DNA of 64,000 nt. Origin: Anaerolinea thermolimosa (GTDB lineage Bacteria; Chloroflexota; Anaerolineae; Anaerolineales; Anaerolineaceae). Positions within the stretch are counted from its first letter, which is position 1. Each line of letters starts with the position of its first letter. Below are positions 10,701-18,905 of the stretch, one piece after another. The notes beneath the pieces were generated by a model. It was not told the origin of the DNA. It did not search any database and was given only the letters and a program-made list of their open reading frames with translations. The position numbers and the translations under genes are program-made. The stretch lies in NCBI RefSeq assembly GCF_001050195.2, contig NZ_DF967965.1, positions 612,744-676,743 of the forward strand. Reading direction: 5' to 3'.

Positions 10701-11268
10701 ATTGGGTCAGAGAACCTTCCAGCCCGAGCTGGGGAGCAATCTGACGCATGGCCAGAATGACGTTATCCACATGTGCCCACAACTCGATGCCGAACTCGGC
10801 GGCTCCGTGGGCGATCTCTTCGCGGTTAGCGCCAGCCGCAAAGGCTTTATCTTTCCATTTTTTCTTGACGGACTGGGCTGTAAGGTCGTAAAGAGAGCGC
10901 GATGGACGAACGAGAGCCACAGCGGTGATTAAACCGGTAATTTCATCACAGGCGTAAAGCGCTTTTTCCATGCGTGACTCGCGCGGCACGCCGGTTTCCA
11001 CGCCATGCGAGAGGATTGCCCGGACAATGACTTCAGGCACACCCCTCTCGCGCAGAATGGGAGCGCCCAGCACGGGGTGTTCTTCCAGGGTGGGATGAAT
11101 CTCCCAGTCAAAATCGTGAAGCAGACCGGTAATTCCCCAGAGGTCTACATCTTCACCGAACTGGCTGGCATAAAAACGCATAGCGGCTTCAACCGAAAGC
11201 ATGTGGTGAATGAGCGAAGGGTTTTTAACGTATTCGTGAATGATATCCAATGCCTGCTGGCGTTCCAT
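10696..11268 (-). CDS. HD-domain metal-dependent hydrolase-like protein
   Basis: A 190-aa cytoplasmic protein with HD superfamily motifs: H21/H22, the HD pair at 51-52 (LLHDFDWE), a further His in ILSHG, and an Asp in ACDEITG. HD proteins commonly hydrolyse phosphoester or nucleotide substrates using metal ions; the substrate here is unknown. It is the last of four minus-strand genes (lipM-like, PhnD-like, DUF218, this one) with gaps of 31-63 bp, so it is probably co-transcribed. The last coding bases overlap the hairpin facing gyrA. Confidence 0.75.
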   Translation of the reverse strand: MERQQALDIIHEYVKNPSLIHHMLSVEAAMRFYASQFGEDVDLWGITGLLHDFDWEIHPTLEEHPVLGAPILRERGVPEVIVRAILSHGVETGVPRESRMEKALYACDEITGLITAVALVRPSRSLYDLTAQSVKKKWKDKAFAAGANREEIAHGAAEFGIELWAHVDNVILAMRQIAPQLGLEGSLTQS

Positions 11269-11308
11269 GATGTAACCAAACCTCCTCTGTGATGGTTATT
11301 TTTGCTGA

Positions 11309-11974
11309 TCAAGGTAAGCTGGCCTGTTCAGGAGGGAAGATTGGTTCGGGGTCTCCCAGTACCGGGGTGGGGTGAGAGACCCAGACGTCCCATAAGGCCA
11401 CTGGCGATGCCAACCATTCGCGTAAAGCCCACATCAGGCGAGAGCGGCGCTGATATGGCCGTAAGTCTGCGGCGACTCCCCGTGCAGACACCCCGATCTG
11501 ATTACAGGTGAACACGGCGCGGGGCAAATGAAAACGCTGGGTAACCAGAACCGCTTCCTGCACGCCGAAGATAGATCGGGCACGGTAGCATGTGTCATAA
11601 GTACGGCGGCCTGCGTAATCGAGGATGATGTCAGCTTCGGGTACGCCCAGTTGCATGGCGTAAGTTTTCATGGCTCCTGGCTCATTATAATACTCGAAGC
11701 GGTTATCTCCGCTCATGAGTAATTTCTGCACCTTACCGGAAAAGTACAGCTGAGCTGCGGTGGCCACACGGTCGCGCAGTACGGGGGTGGGAGAGCCGTC
11801 GCGGTACAGCCCGGCGCCAAAGACAATGGCTACCCGGCCCTGTGGAAGATCCCGGGGTGTGTAGATGCGTGTGCTGGCGTAAATTTCCAGGATTAATCGC
11901 GAAAGCCCAAGCCCGATAAGGAGGAGAGCCAGCAGAGAGATCAGGATGCGAAAGAGAATTCTGAGCAGTTTCAT
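11309..11974 (-). CDS. DUF218/SanA-YdcF family membrane-anchored protein
   Basis: A 221-aa protein with one N-terminal transmembrane helix (about residues 4-27), then the DUF218 core: VAIVFGAGLYRDGSPTPVLRDRV, LLMSGDNR and VTQRFHLPRA. SanA and YdcF relatives are linked to envelope integrity or nucleotide/sugar binding, but no reaction is firmly established for this group. The helix with following basic residues suggests the bulk may face outward, though the orientation is not certain. It lies between the PhnD-like and HD genes in the minus-strand set. Confidence 0.75.
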   Translation of the reverse strand: MKLLRILFRILISLLALLLIGLGLSRLILEIYASTRIYTPRDLPQGRVAIVFGAGLYRDGSPTPVLRDRVATAAQLYFSGKVQKLLMSGDNRFEYYNEPGAMKTYAMQLGVPEADIILDYAGRRTYDTCYRARSIFGVQEAVLVTQRFHLPRAVFTCNQIGVSARGVAADLRPYQRRSRLMWALREWLASPVALWDVWVSHPTPVLGDPEPIFPPEQASLP

Positions 11975-12005
11975 TGGTTTAATAGTCGTGTTTGAGGGAT
12001 GGGGG

Positions 12006-13085
12006 TTACTTTCCGATCAGCTCGTTAAGGTTTACCTGGAGGGCATCGAGCGCCTCTCGCAGGGGATTATAAAGCGAGTCTTCGATGGGCTTCAGGGCTT
12101 CAATCTGGTATTCGCCAGCGGAACTGGAAAGCAGTGACAGACCCTCGGGTGAGGAGGCGATCTCCAGAAAAGCGTCGATCAATTGTTTTTCGGTGCTCTC
12201 CGGAAGACCAGTGATGAACGAGAGATTCATGTTTGGAATGATCGGTTCACTGCGCCAGAGGATGGGAATGCGTTCGAGGGCATCAGGTAAATCATTCAAC
12301 ACGGTGGTTGCAGTGCGTGGGTCGCCTGAGATGGAAAAGGTGGCACCAAAATCACAGATCCCCTGCACATATAAAGAACGTACAACCCCGGCGTGTGAGC
12401 GGGTAAAGGCTGGCTCGGTGGTGTGAATTCCATGAAGGGCCAGCAGGCCAGCCGGAACAAGGTACCCGCTGGCCGAGGTAGGATCGACCCAGCAGGGGCG
12501 GCGGCCATCGAACTGAGAGAGGGCCTCGGGAGCATCCGCAAGGTTGACGCCTCGTACAGGATCGAAATAGATGGTGAAACCGCTGGAGGCATTGGCAAGA
12601 AACTGGGTGCCATACAAATACACCCCAAAGTGGCTGGTGAGGAGGGCCGCCCTGGCCAGTCCATGCTGGCTGGCTACCAGATAGGTGAGCGGTGGTAGCC
12701 AGGCAATGTGTACATGACGTGCTCCAAATTCCTCTAACAAGACCTGGTAGGAATCTACGGGCAGGCTCTGAACCGAGAGGCCGGTTTGCTCGGCCAGCTG
12801 ATCAGCCAGCCGGGCGGTTGATTCTGCAACGCCGGGTTGGTTTTCAAAGGTCACTACACCGAGAATTAACGGGTTGGTGGGGTGGCCGAGGGGTTGAGGG
12901 GTTGGAGTGGCGGTGGGAAGAGGGGTTGGTGTGGGTGTGGTGAGTGGGCCGGGAGTAAGGGTGGGGGTCGCACTGAGACAGCCCGTCAGGGCCATGGAAA
13001 TGACCAACAGCATGAGAAGAAGCGACCGCCAGTTGGGGGTGCGAAGGATTAACTTGCTCAGGATTGATGCAGGCTGAGGTTCCAT
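12006..13085 (-). CDS. PhnD-like periplasmic binding lipoprotein (orphan)
   Basis: A 359-aa lipoprotein: hydrophobic N terminus with lipobox MALTGC (Cys about 36), then a Thr/Pro-rich linker of TPTP repeats to about residue 68, then a solute-binding fold. The pattern resembles phosphate/phosphonate PhnD-type proteins (LILGVVTFENQPG near its start, HIAWLPPLTYL, DPTSASGYLVPAGLL). No permease or ATPase gene is adjacent, so it may serve a distant transporter or act as a sensor. The start codon has no clear ribosome site, but a TATAAT (minus strand, 13100-13095) ends 9 bases before the ATG. The ligand is unknown. Confidence 0.75.
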   Translation of the reverse strand: MEPQPASILSKLILRTPNWRSLLLMLLVISMALTGCLSATPTLTPGPLTTPTPTPLPTATPTPQPLGHPTNPLILGVVTFENQPGVAESTARLADQLAEQTGLSVQSLPVDSYQVLLEEFGARHVHIAWLPPLTYLVASQHGLARAALLTSHFGVYLYGTQFLANASSGFTIYFDPVRGVNLADAPEALSQFDGRRPCWVDPTSASGYLVPAGLLALHGIHTTEPAFTRSHAGVVRSLYVQGICDFGATFSISGDPRTATTVLNDLPDALERIPILWRSEPIIPNMNLSFITGLPESTEKQLIDAFLEIASSPEGLSLLSSSAGEYQIEALKPIEDSLYNPLREALDALQVNLNELIGK

Positions 13086-13094
13086 CCTGGGAGG

Positions 13095-13100
13095 ATTATA
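13095..13100 (-). promoter_or_regulatory. candidate -10 box just upstream of the PhnD-like gene
   Basis: On the minus strand TATAAT ends 9 bases before the ATG at 13085, preceded by an A-run. No -35 match is seen. If used, the transcript would be leaderless or nearly so, which fits the missing Shine-Dalgarno sequence. Confidence 0.3.
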
Positions 13101-13148
13101 TCTTTTTTTCAGCGAGCAGGTTGGGTTTCCGAATAAAGGGGATGCTTT

Positions 13149-13967
13149 TTAAACCCGGAAGGTCCAGGAGGGATGAGCGTATTTTTCCTCCATTAACGCC
13201 TGGGCGCGGTTTGCTTCCTGCGGGGTAAGCTCCCCCGGGGTCAGGGAGATGCCGAGGGTGGTTTCGAAGGCAGAGATCATTGCCCGGGCGGCTTCTTCCC
13301 AGGATACGGTGCGATTCAACACGGCTTCAACAGTGGTGGCGTGCTGGAGCAGGCGGGTACGGGCGCTCTGAAGGCTTTCTGTATTCTCGAAGGATAGACC
13401 GCGGAGAATGCGAGTCAGGTCGCCGGTGAGGGGCAGGGTGCCATGCTGCAAGACGCCCCCCTGTTTACGAGACTGAGCACTGCCGATGAGCTTCTTCCCA
13501 TTCACAGTGATCTCATAATTCGAAGGTACCTCAAAACAGACCGGGCCGTTCCGCTCTGTACCCGCTGGCAGGGGGTAAGTCTGGTCAGCGCGGGCGGGGA
13601 GCGAGAGTTGATTGAGTGCCGTGAGGAGGGCTCGGGCGATGCGCTGGTAACTTTCCAGCACACTTCCCTCTACCACAGGGTTTTCAGCGGGGGCGATGAC
13701 CGCATAAGTAAGCTCGTCGGTGTGAAGGATGGCCCGCCCCCCGGTGGGGCGGCGCACCAGATGCCAGCCCTGGGCCGCCAGAGCTTCTGTGGAGACATCA
13801 CTTGAGGGTTGAGCATAACCTAAAGAAAGACAGGGTGGATCCCAGGCATATAACCGAAGGGTAGGGGGAACTGCATGGGCAGAGCAGGCCTCGAGGATGG
13901 CTTCATCAACGGCCATATTCCAGGCACCATGTGCAGGGGGGTGGAGGATCAGCCGCCAAAGTTCCAT
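13149..13967 (-). CDS. lipM: lipoate-protein ligase family protein, LipM-like octanoyltransferase
   Basis: Transfers octanoyl groups from acyl carrier protein to lipoyl domains, the first step of lipoate synthesis, or possibly ligates lipoate. The 272-aa protein shows the family motif RRPTGGRA (residues 72-79), Lys159 in NGKKLIGSAQ, and Cys144 in GPVCFEVPSNYE. A Cys in that position is the acyl-carrying residue of LipM rather than LplA, so LipM is preferred. No lipA is in the window. The start at ATG 13967 has no clear ribosome site; a TATAAT lies 18 bp upstream. First gene of the minus-strand set. Confidence 0.8.
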   Translation of the reverse strand: MELWRLILHPPAHGAWNMAVDEAILEACSAHAVPPTLRLYAWDPPCLSLGYAQPSSDVSTEALAAQGWHLVRRPTGGRAILHTDELTYAVIAPAENPVVEGSVLESYQRIARALLTALNQLSLPARADQTYPLPAGTERNGPVCFEVPSNYEITVNGKKLIGSAQSRKQGGVLQHGTLPLTGDLTRILRGLSFENTESLQSARTRLLQHATTVEAVLNRTVSWEEAARAMISAFETTLGISLTPGELTPQEANRAQALMEEKYAHPSWTFRV

Positions 13968-13985
13968 GGTGATTCTAAAGACGCC

Positions 13986-14008
13986 ATTATACCCGATCTC
14001 TCATCGGG
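13986..14008 (-). promoter_or_regulatory. -10 box and adjoining palindrome upstream of lipM
   Basis: Minus-strand TATAAT (13991-13986) is abutted by the palindrome CCCGAT-N5-ATCGGG (13992-14008), which would occupy the -10/-35 spacer. This looks like a promoter with an overlapping operator. No -35 hexamer is recognisable. The predicted leader is only about 10 nt. Confidence 0.4.
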
Positions 14009-14287
14009 AGGGTGTTCAGGTAATGTGTTAATTTACTTTCTTTTAAGAATAGATTGTTAAAAATGTAACGAATGGATTATATACGCATTCAAGGAGAGGC
14101 GCACAAAAGGAGGCTGGAAAAGGTTGTTTTTGGGGAAGACAGGGGTCGGGTAATGTCTATACAGGGTAAAAAACCGCCCATTTATGAAGAAAAAATTCGG
14201 TAGGGTATTTCTCGGGCTGCGTTTTGGAGCGTGAACGTTTCCGAAAAATCAAACTATTAAACCTTAATCTCTTTTGAGTTAATTATA
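14009..14287. other. non-coding gap between divergent lipM and the Dpp-type operon
   Basis: A/T-rich intergenic stretch between the lipM promoter region and the -35 box of the transporter operon. I see no open frame of note, no tRNA-like fold and no convincing repeat. It presumably holds activator or repressor sites for one or both flanking operons. Confidence 0.5.
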
Positions 14288-14316
14288 TTGACAAAAGCCA
14301 TGAAATGTTGTAGGAT
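14288..14316 (+). promoter_or_regulatory. predicted promoter of the Dpp/Opp-type operon
   Basis: A perfect TTGACA (14288-14293) stands 17 bp from TAGGAT (14311-14316). The predicted transcript has a leader of about 270 nt before the binding-protein gene, long enough for RNA-level control. Confidence 0.7.
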
Positions 14317-14428
14317 GGGGGAAGCTTTACAGCAGCTTTCCAGTTCCTGTTCAATTCATGACTGTAATTTATTAAATCAGATGCCGGGTGGCGTCCTGCA
14401 TCTTCAAGGATGAGGGGGGCATTCCTGG

Positions 14429-14490
14429 AGGCGGAGATGCCGCGATCGGTAAGGAGGTGAACCAGAGAAGAAGTTAGCCGCCTGTTTTTT
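14429..14490 (+). promoter_or_regulatory. possible attenuator in the long leader of the Dpp/Opp-type operon
   Basis: AGGCGG (14429-14434) can pair with CCGCCT (14478-14483), which is followed by six T (14485-14490), a terminator-like arrangement. The loop holds a perfect Shine-Dalgarno-like AAGGAGGTGA (14451-14460) with only a GTG overlapping it and then a six-codon frame. CGCGAT (14441-14446) could pair instead with ATCGCG (14502-14507). The short stem makes this tentative. The rest of the leader (14317-14596) holds no gene. Confidence 0.3.
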
Positions 14491-14596
14491 CGTACTATCC
14501 CATCGCGATTCCGTTTCATTTGAGAGTGTCTCTCTGTAATAAGTGAGACGATCAATTGGAGTGGATCATCCAAAAAATTTTTCGGAGGAATGGAAA

Positions 14597-16681
14597 ATGA
14601 AGAAATCTCTTAACCGACGCGATTTCATGAAAATCGCTGGGTTAACTGGTCTGGGGATAGCTGCAGTAGCCTGTCAGCCAGCTCAGAAGACTGAAGCGCC
14701 CACCGAAGCACCCAAGCCAACCAATACTGTTCCGGCCATCCAGGCACAGGAAGCGTCTCCTACGCCGGCTCCTACCCTGGCTGAAGCGAAATACAAACAG
14801 GCCCCCATGCTGGATTCAATGGATCTGCCTCCGGTTGAGGAGCGGATTTCGGCCAACCCGCTGGTGACCAAACCCCGCGAATCGATTGGAAAATACGGTG
14901 GCACGCTGCGCACCGTGACCTGGTGGCCCGAAGCCGGGAATATTCAGCTATATATTTCGGAGCCACCGATCAAATGGAAGGATGATCTGACCGGCTACGA
15001 ACCTGCCCTGGCTGAAGCCTATGAATGGTCGGATGATGGCTTGAGCTTTACCTTGCATCTGCGCAAGGGTGTGCGCTGGTCAGACGGTGAGCCGTACACC
15101 ACCGAGGACTGGAAGTTCTGGTGGGAAGATATGGCCAAGAACGAGGATGTGAAGTGGAACACCGTTCCGGGCTATATGCGCAAGAAAGATGGCTCGCCGA
15201 TTGATATCGAATTCCCCGACGAGTACACCATGGTATGGAAGTCGGATCAGCCGCTCTGGATTGCTCCATATTACCTGGCACAGGGTTACTGGGAGTTCGC
15301 CAGCCCGAAGATGAAGCCGGCGCACTACCTGAAGAAATTCCATCCGAAATACGACTCCACGAAGAAGTATGAAGACCTTGAAAAGGCCGATAAATACTAC
15401 ATGAACCCGGACTTCCCGACGGTGCTTTCTTATCATTGTGTGGAAGTCTCGCAGGATGGCAAGCGTTATAAGTGGGGTCGTAACCCGTATTACTACCGGG
15501 TTGATACCGAAGGCAACCAGCTCCCCTACATTGATTATATTGACATCGAAATCGTCGAGGACGAGCAGGCGCGCATTCTGGCACTCACCTCGGGCAAGTA
15601 TGATATTTCCTTCCGCGGCGGTGGCAGCCCGAATGATCTGCCGTTCTTTGACGAGAATGCTGACAAGGCCGGTTATCGCTTACTGGAAGGCTGGATGAAC
15701 GGTGCGGGCGCCTGGCCTGGTTACATGGTAAATCAGTACTTTGTTGAAGGTGGGAAGTATTACGAAGATGATACTCCCGAACATGCCAAGGAAATCCGCG
15801 ATCTGCTCCGCGACAAGCGTTTCCGCAAGGCCCTTTCCTGGGGTGTTGACCGCCAGCGCGTGATTGATGTGGCCTGGAATGGCATTGGCGAACCCAAAGC
15901 CGCCACCATCAGCCCGCAGTCATGGCACTTTGCCAGCCCAGAAGGGCAGGAAGTCTATAAGAAATGGGCCGCAGCCGATGCGCAGTTCGATGTGGAAGCC
16001 GCCAATAAGGCCCTGGATGAAATTGGCATGAAGAAAGGTGCCGATGGCTTCCGCACTCTGCCCAGTGGCAAACCCTTCACCATGGTGGTGATTGTCTCTG
16101 ACTGGGGTGGTAGTCTCAAGGTTCAGACTGACGCAGCAGCTGAGGTCAAAGACCAGTGGGAGAAGAACCTGGGCATCAAAGTTGAGATTCAAAACCTGCA
16201 GGGTCAGCCCAACCTCGACACCCTCACCAACGAAGGCCAGTACATGCTTCGCGGTGCACACATTTCGGAGATCGATATCTGGACTTACCCGGACTGGATC
16301 TTCCCGATTGTGAATCGCTACATGTTCCCGTTGGAAGGCCGTTACTGGGCCAAGGGTAAAGAAACCTGCAAGGCTCCCGCTGATAAACCTTACGACTGCG
16401 GCGTCAAGCCCGAACCCGACAGCCCCGCTGCCAAACTGCAGGCGCTGTATGAAAAAGGAATGGCGACAAAGACCGTAGATGAACGCCACAAGGTCGTTTG
16501 GGAAGCCATCCAGGTGATCATCGACGAAGGTCCATTCGTGATCGGTATCAGCGGTGATCAGCGTATGCCCGTCATTGCCAACAAGAAGCTCAAGAACATT
16601 CTGGATTACGGCGTGGTTGGCCCGTGGGCGCCCTGCACTCCCGGAAACCAGGTGCCGGCACAGTGGTACTTCGAAGAGTAA
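14597..16681 (+). CDS. family 5 solute-binding lipoprotein of a Dpp/Opp-type ABC importer
   Basis: Captures peptides or oligosaccharides outside the cell for the permeases encoded next. The 694-aa protein has a twin-arginine motif (RRDFMK, residues 6-11) and a lipobox-like AVAC, so it is probably exported folded and lipid-anchored. A low-complexity Pro/Thr/Ala linker follows, then the family 5 binding fold (YEWSDDGLSFTLHLRKGVRWSDG near the start). I chose ATG 14597 with GGAGGA at 14584 because the Tat signal then begins correctly; an upstream in-frame ATG at 14543 has no ribosome site. In related thermophiles such proteins also bind oligosaccharides, so the substrate is open. Confidence 0.88.
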   Translation: MKKSLNRRDFMKIAGLTGLGIAAVACQPAQKTEAPTEAPKPTNTVPAIQAQEASPTPAPTLAEAKYKQAPMLDSMDLPPVEERISANPLVTKPRESIGKYGGTLRTVTWWPEAGNIQLYISEPPIKWKDDLTGYEPALAEAYEWSDDGLSFTLHLRKGVRWSDGEPYTTEDWKFWWEDMAKNEDVKWNTVPGYMRKKDGSPIDIEFPDEYTMVWKSDQPLWIAPYYLAQGYWEFASPKMKPAHYLKKFHPKYDSTKKYEDLEKADKYYMNPDFPTVLSYHCVEVSQDGKRYKWGRNPYYYRVDTEGNQLPYIDYIDIEIVEDEQARILALTSGKYDISFRGGGSPNDLPFFDENADKAGYRLLEGWMNGAGAWPGYMVNQYFVEGGKYYEDDTPEHAKEIRDLLRDKRFRKALSWGVDRQRVIDVAWNGIGEPKAATISPQSWHFASPEGQEVYKKWAAADAQFDVEAANKALDEIGMKKGADGFRTLPSGKPFTMVVIVSDWGGSLKVQTDAAAEVKDQWEKNLGIKVEIQNLQGQPNLDTLTNEGQYMLRGAHISEIDIWTYPDWIFPIVNRYMFPLEGRYWAKGKETCKAPADKPYDCGVKPEPDSPAAKLQALYEKGMATKTVDERHKVVWEAIQVIIDEGPFVIGISGDQRMPVIANKKLKNILDYGVVGPWAPCTPGNQVPAQWYFEE

Positions 16682-16707
16682 TCTGGCATAACGTGGTTTG
16701 ACCTGAA

Positions 16708-16736
16708 TGTGGCGGGCGGAATCTCCGCCCGCCACA
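16708..16736 (+). promoter_or_regulatory. strong GC-rich hairpin between binding-protein and permease genes
   Basis: A perfect 13-bp stem (16708-16720 with 16724-16736, loop ATC) lies between the stop of the binding-protein gene and the first permease. No T-run follows. It probably protects the upstream mRNA or limits read-through, so that binding protein is made in excess of permease, as known for malE-malF type junctions. Confidence 0.75.
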
Positions 16737-16757
16737 TAAGATATTAAGGAGTGGCCT

Positions 16758-17744
16758 ATGGTCAACTATATTCTGCGAAGGCTTGGCTATGCTGTCATCA
16801 TGATTGTTCTGGTTTCCTTTGTCGGGTTCTGTATTATTAAATTGCCACCGGGAGATTTCCTTACCCAGAAGCTCGAACAACTGCGCGCGCGGGGTGACCG
16901 GAGTGCTGAGAGTCAGATCGAAGCACTGCGTGCGAAATATGGCCTTGACCGCCCTTTTATGGTGCAATATACCACCTGGGCGGTGAACTTTCTTAAAGGT
17001 GATTTTGGAGAGTCTTTTCAGTATGAGCGCCCGGTCAAAGACCTGCTTGGTGAGCGGTTGACCATGACCGTTGTCCTGGCGCTGGCAACGCTCATCATTA
17101 CCTGGGTCCTGGCCATTCCACTCGGGGTATATTCGGCTGTTCGGCAATATTCGCTGGGCGATCAGATCATTACGACGATCAGTTTTATCGGAATTGGCAT
17201 TCCCGGGTTCCTTCTGGCGTTGATCATCTTATTCTTTGCCATTGTCGTGCTCAATCAGGATGTACTGGGATTATTCTCGAAAGAATATATCGATGCACCG
17301 TGGAGTGTTGGGAAAGTCATCGATTTATTAAAACATTTGTGGATTCCAGCGCTGATCAGTGCGGTTACGGGGACCGGTGGGTTAATCCGTATCATGCGCG
17401 GTAACCTGCTGGAGACGATGGGGCAACCTTTTGTGGAGGCCGCACGGGCGCGTGGTTTGCGCAACCGGGATGTGATCTGGAAACATGCTGTGCGTGTGGC
17501 AATTAATCCATTAATTGTGATTCTGGGCTCCGAAGCACTGCCCGGCATTATTGGGGGGAATGCACTGGTTTCCATTGTCCTCAACCTTCCTACCATTGGC
17601 CCTCTCTTTGTAGACTCGCTGCGCAGACTGGATATGTATCTGGCTGGTACGTGCATTGTGTTTTTCACAATCCTTCTGCTGGTGGGGAACCTGCTGGCAG
17701 ATCTGGTGCTTGCCTGGGTTGATCCCCGGATTCGTTTAGAGTGA
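16758..17744 (+). CDS. Dpp/Opp-type ABC permease, DppB-like
   Basis: A 328-aa inner-membrane permease of the BPD_transp_1 family that pairs with the next gene to form the translocation path. The N-terminal helix (about residues 9-30) is followed by an external loop with GLDRPFMVQY and GDFGESFQYERPV, typical of DppB/OppB. Several further helices and the cytoplasmic ATPase-contact loop (VEAARARGLRNRDVIWKHAVR) follow. It starts at ATG 16758 with AAGGAG upstream. Second gene of the operon. Confidence 0.92.
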   Translation: MVNYILRRLGYAVIMIVLVSFVGFCIIKLPPGDFLTQKLEQLRARGDRSAESQIEALRAKYGLDRPFMVQYTTWAVNFLKGDFGESFQYERPVKDLLGERLTMTVVLALATLIITWVLAIPLGVYSAVRQYSLGDQIITTISFIGIGIPGFLLALIILFFAIVVLNQDVLGLFSKEYIDAPWSVGKVIDLLKHLWIPALISAVTGTGGLIRIMRGNLLETMGQPFVEAARARGLRNRDVIWKHAVRVAINPLIVILGSEALPGIIGGNALVSIVLNLPTIGPLFVDSLRRLDMYLAGTCIVFFTILLLVGNLLADLVLAWVDPRIRLE

Positions 17745-17759
17745 AAGGGAGAATGAGAG

Positions 17760-18896
17760 ATGGCTGCAGCGACACTTGATTCAAGCCAAAAAGGAAAGCA
17801 GAAACAAGTCAGCCAGAGTTACTGGAGCCTGGTCTGGTGGAAGTTTAGAAAAAATCGCATTGCGGTGATCGGCGGATTCATCTTGCTGGTGATGTACGTT
17901 TTGATCTGTATCTTTGCTGAATTTATTGCCCCGTACGATCTGGAACACAAAACCAATTATCCTGAAGCGCGTCCTCAGACCATCCGCTTCCTCGATTCGG
18001 AGGGGAATTTCTCGATCCGACCCTTCGTCTATGGCCTGGAGAAGAAGATTGACGATAAACTGCGGAAACGTGTCTTTGTTGAAAACCCTCAGGTGAAATA
18101 CCCTATTCACTTCTTTGTCAAAGGGGATCCTTATAAACTGCTCGGCTTTATCCCCGGGGATATTCACCTGTTCGGGGTGCAGTCCGATAATCCTGAGGCA
18201 TATATTTTTATCATGGGCACCGACTCGAATGGCCGGGACTTCTTCAGCCGGATTATCTTCGGCGGACGGCTATCGATGTTGATCGGCCTGCTGGGGCAGT
18301 TCCTGACAATTATCTTCGGGAGTATCCTGGGGGCTATTTCAGGGTATTATGGCGGGGCAGTGGATATGTTCGTGCAGCGCTTTACTGAGTTTCTATCGGC
18401 CTTCCCGGATATTCCACTATTTATGGCGCTGGCTGCCGCGATTCCGAAATTCTGGTCTCCCATTGCAGTGTACTTTATGCTCACGATCATTCTGGCTTTT
18501 GTGCGCTGGGGCGGGTTGGCGCGTCAGGTGCGCGGGTTGATCCTTTCTTTGCGCGAGCGGGAATATGTGCTGGCAGCCCGCAGTGCAGGCGCATCAGATT
18601 CCCGGATTATGTTCCGGCATCTGCTCCCTGGCACGATGAGCCATGTCATCGTGATTGCGACCCTGTCAATCCCGGGGATGATCCTTTCAGAAACGGCCTT
18701 AAGCTGGCTTGGGCTGGGCCTGCGTCCTCCCTTGACCAGCTGGGGGGTTTTACTTCAGGAGGCCGGTACAGTGTATGCCATTCGCTTTACCCCATGGCAA
18801 TTATGGACGGTGGTTTTCATCCTGATCACCATTATGGCCTACAATATGCTCGGCGATGGCCTGCGTGATGCCATGGACCCGTACAGCGCGCGATAG
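17760..18896 (+). CDS. Dpp/Opp-type ABC permease, DppC-like, with large external loop
   Basis: The second permease of the importer, 378 aa, longer than the roughly 300 aa of DppC. The extra length is a soluble loop between the first membrane helix (about residues 38-60) and the GTDSNGRDFFSRIIFGGR segment, about 100 residues. Such loops are known in some family members. The coupling loop is visible (LREREYVLAARSAGASDSRIMFRHLLP). It starts at ATG 17760, 15 bp after the DppB-like gene, and is followed at 9 bp by the first ATPase. Confidence 0.92.
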   Translation: MAAATLDSSQKGKQKQVSQSYWSLVWWKFRKNRIAVIGGFILLVMYVLICIFAEFIAPYDLEHKTNYPEARPQTIRFLDSEGNFSIRPFVYGLEKKIDDKLRKRVFVENPQVKYPIHFFVKGDPYKLLGFIPGDIHLFGVQSDNPEAYIFIMGTDSNGRDFFSRIIFGGRLSMLIGLLGQFLTIIFGSILGAISGYYGGAVDMFVQRFTEFLSAFPDIPLFMALAAAIPKFWSPIAVYFMLTIILAFVRWGGLARQVRGLILSLREREYVLAARSAGASDSRIMFRHLLPGTMSHVIVIATLSIPGMILSETALSWLGLGLRPPLTSWGVLLQEAGTVYAIRFTPWQLWTVVFILITIMAYNMLGDGLRDAMDPYSAR

Positions 18897-18905
18897 GAGG
18901 TTGCA

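Noticed and set aside
13968-14596. Possible tRNA or small gene in the lipM/Dpp-operon gap
   Set aside because: No cloverleaf arms or T-loop pattern and no frame with a ribosome site beyond a six-codon one.
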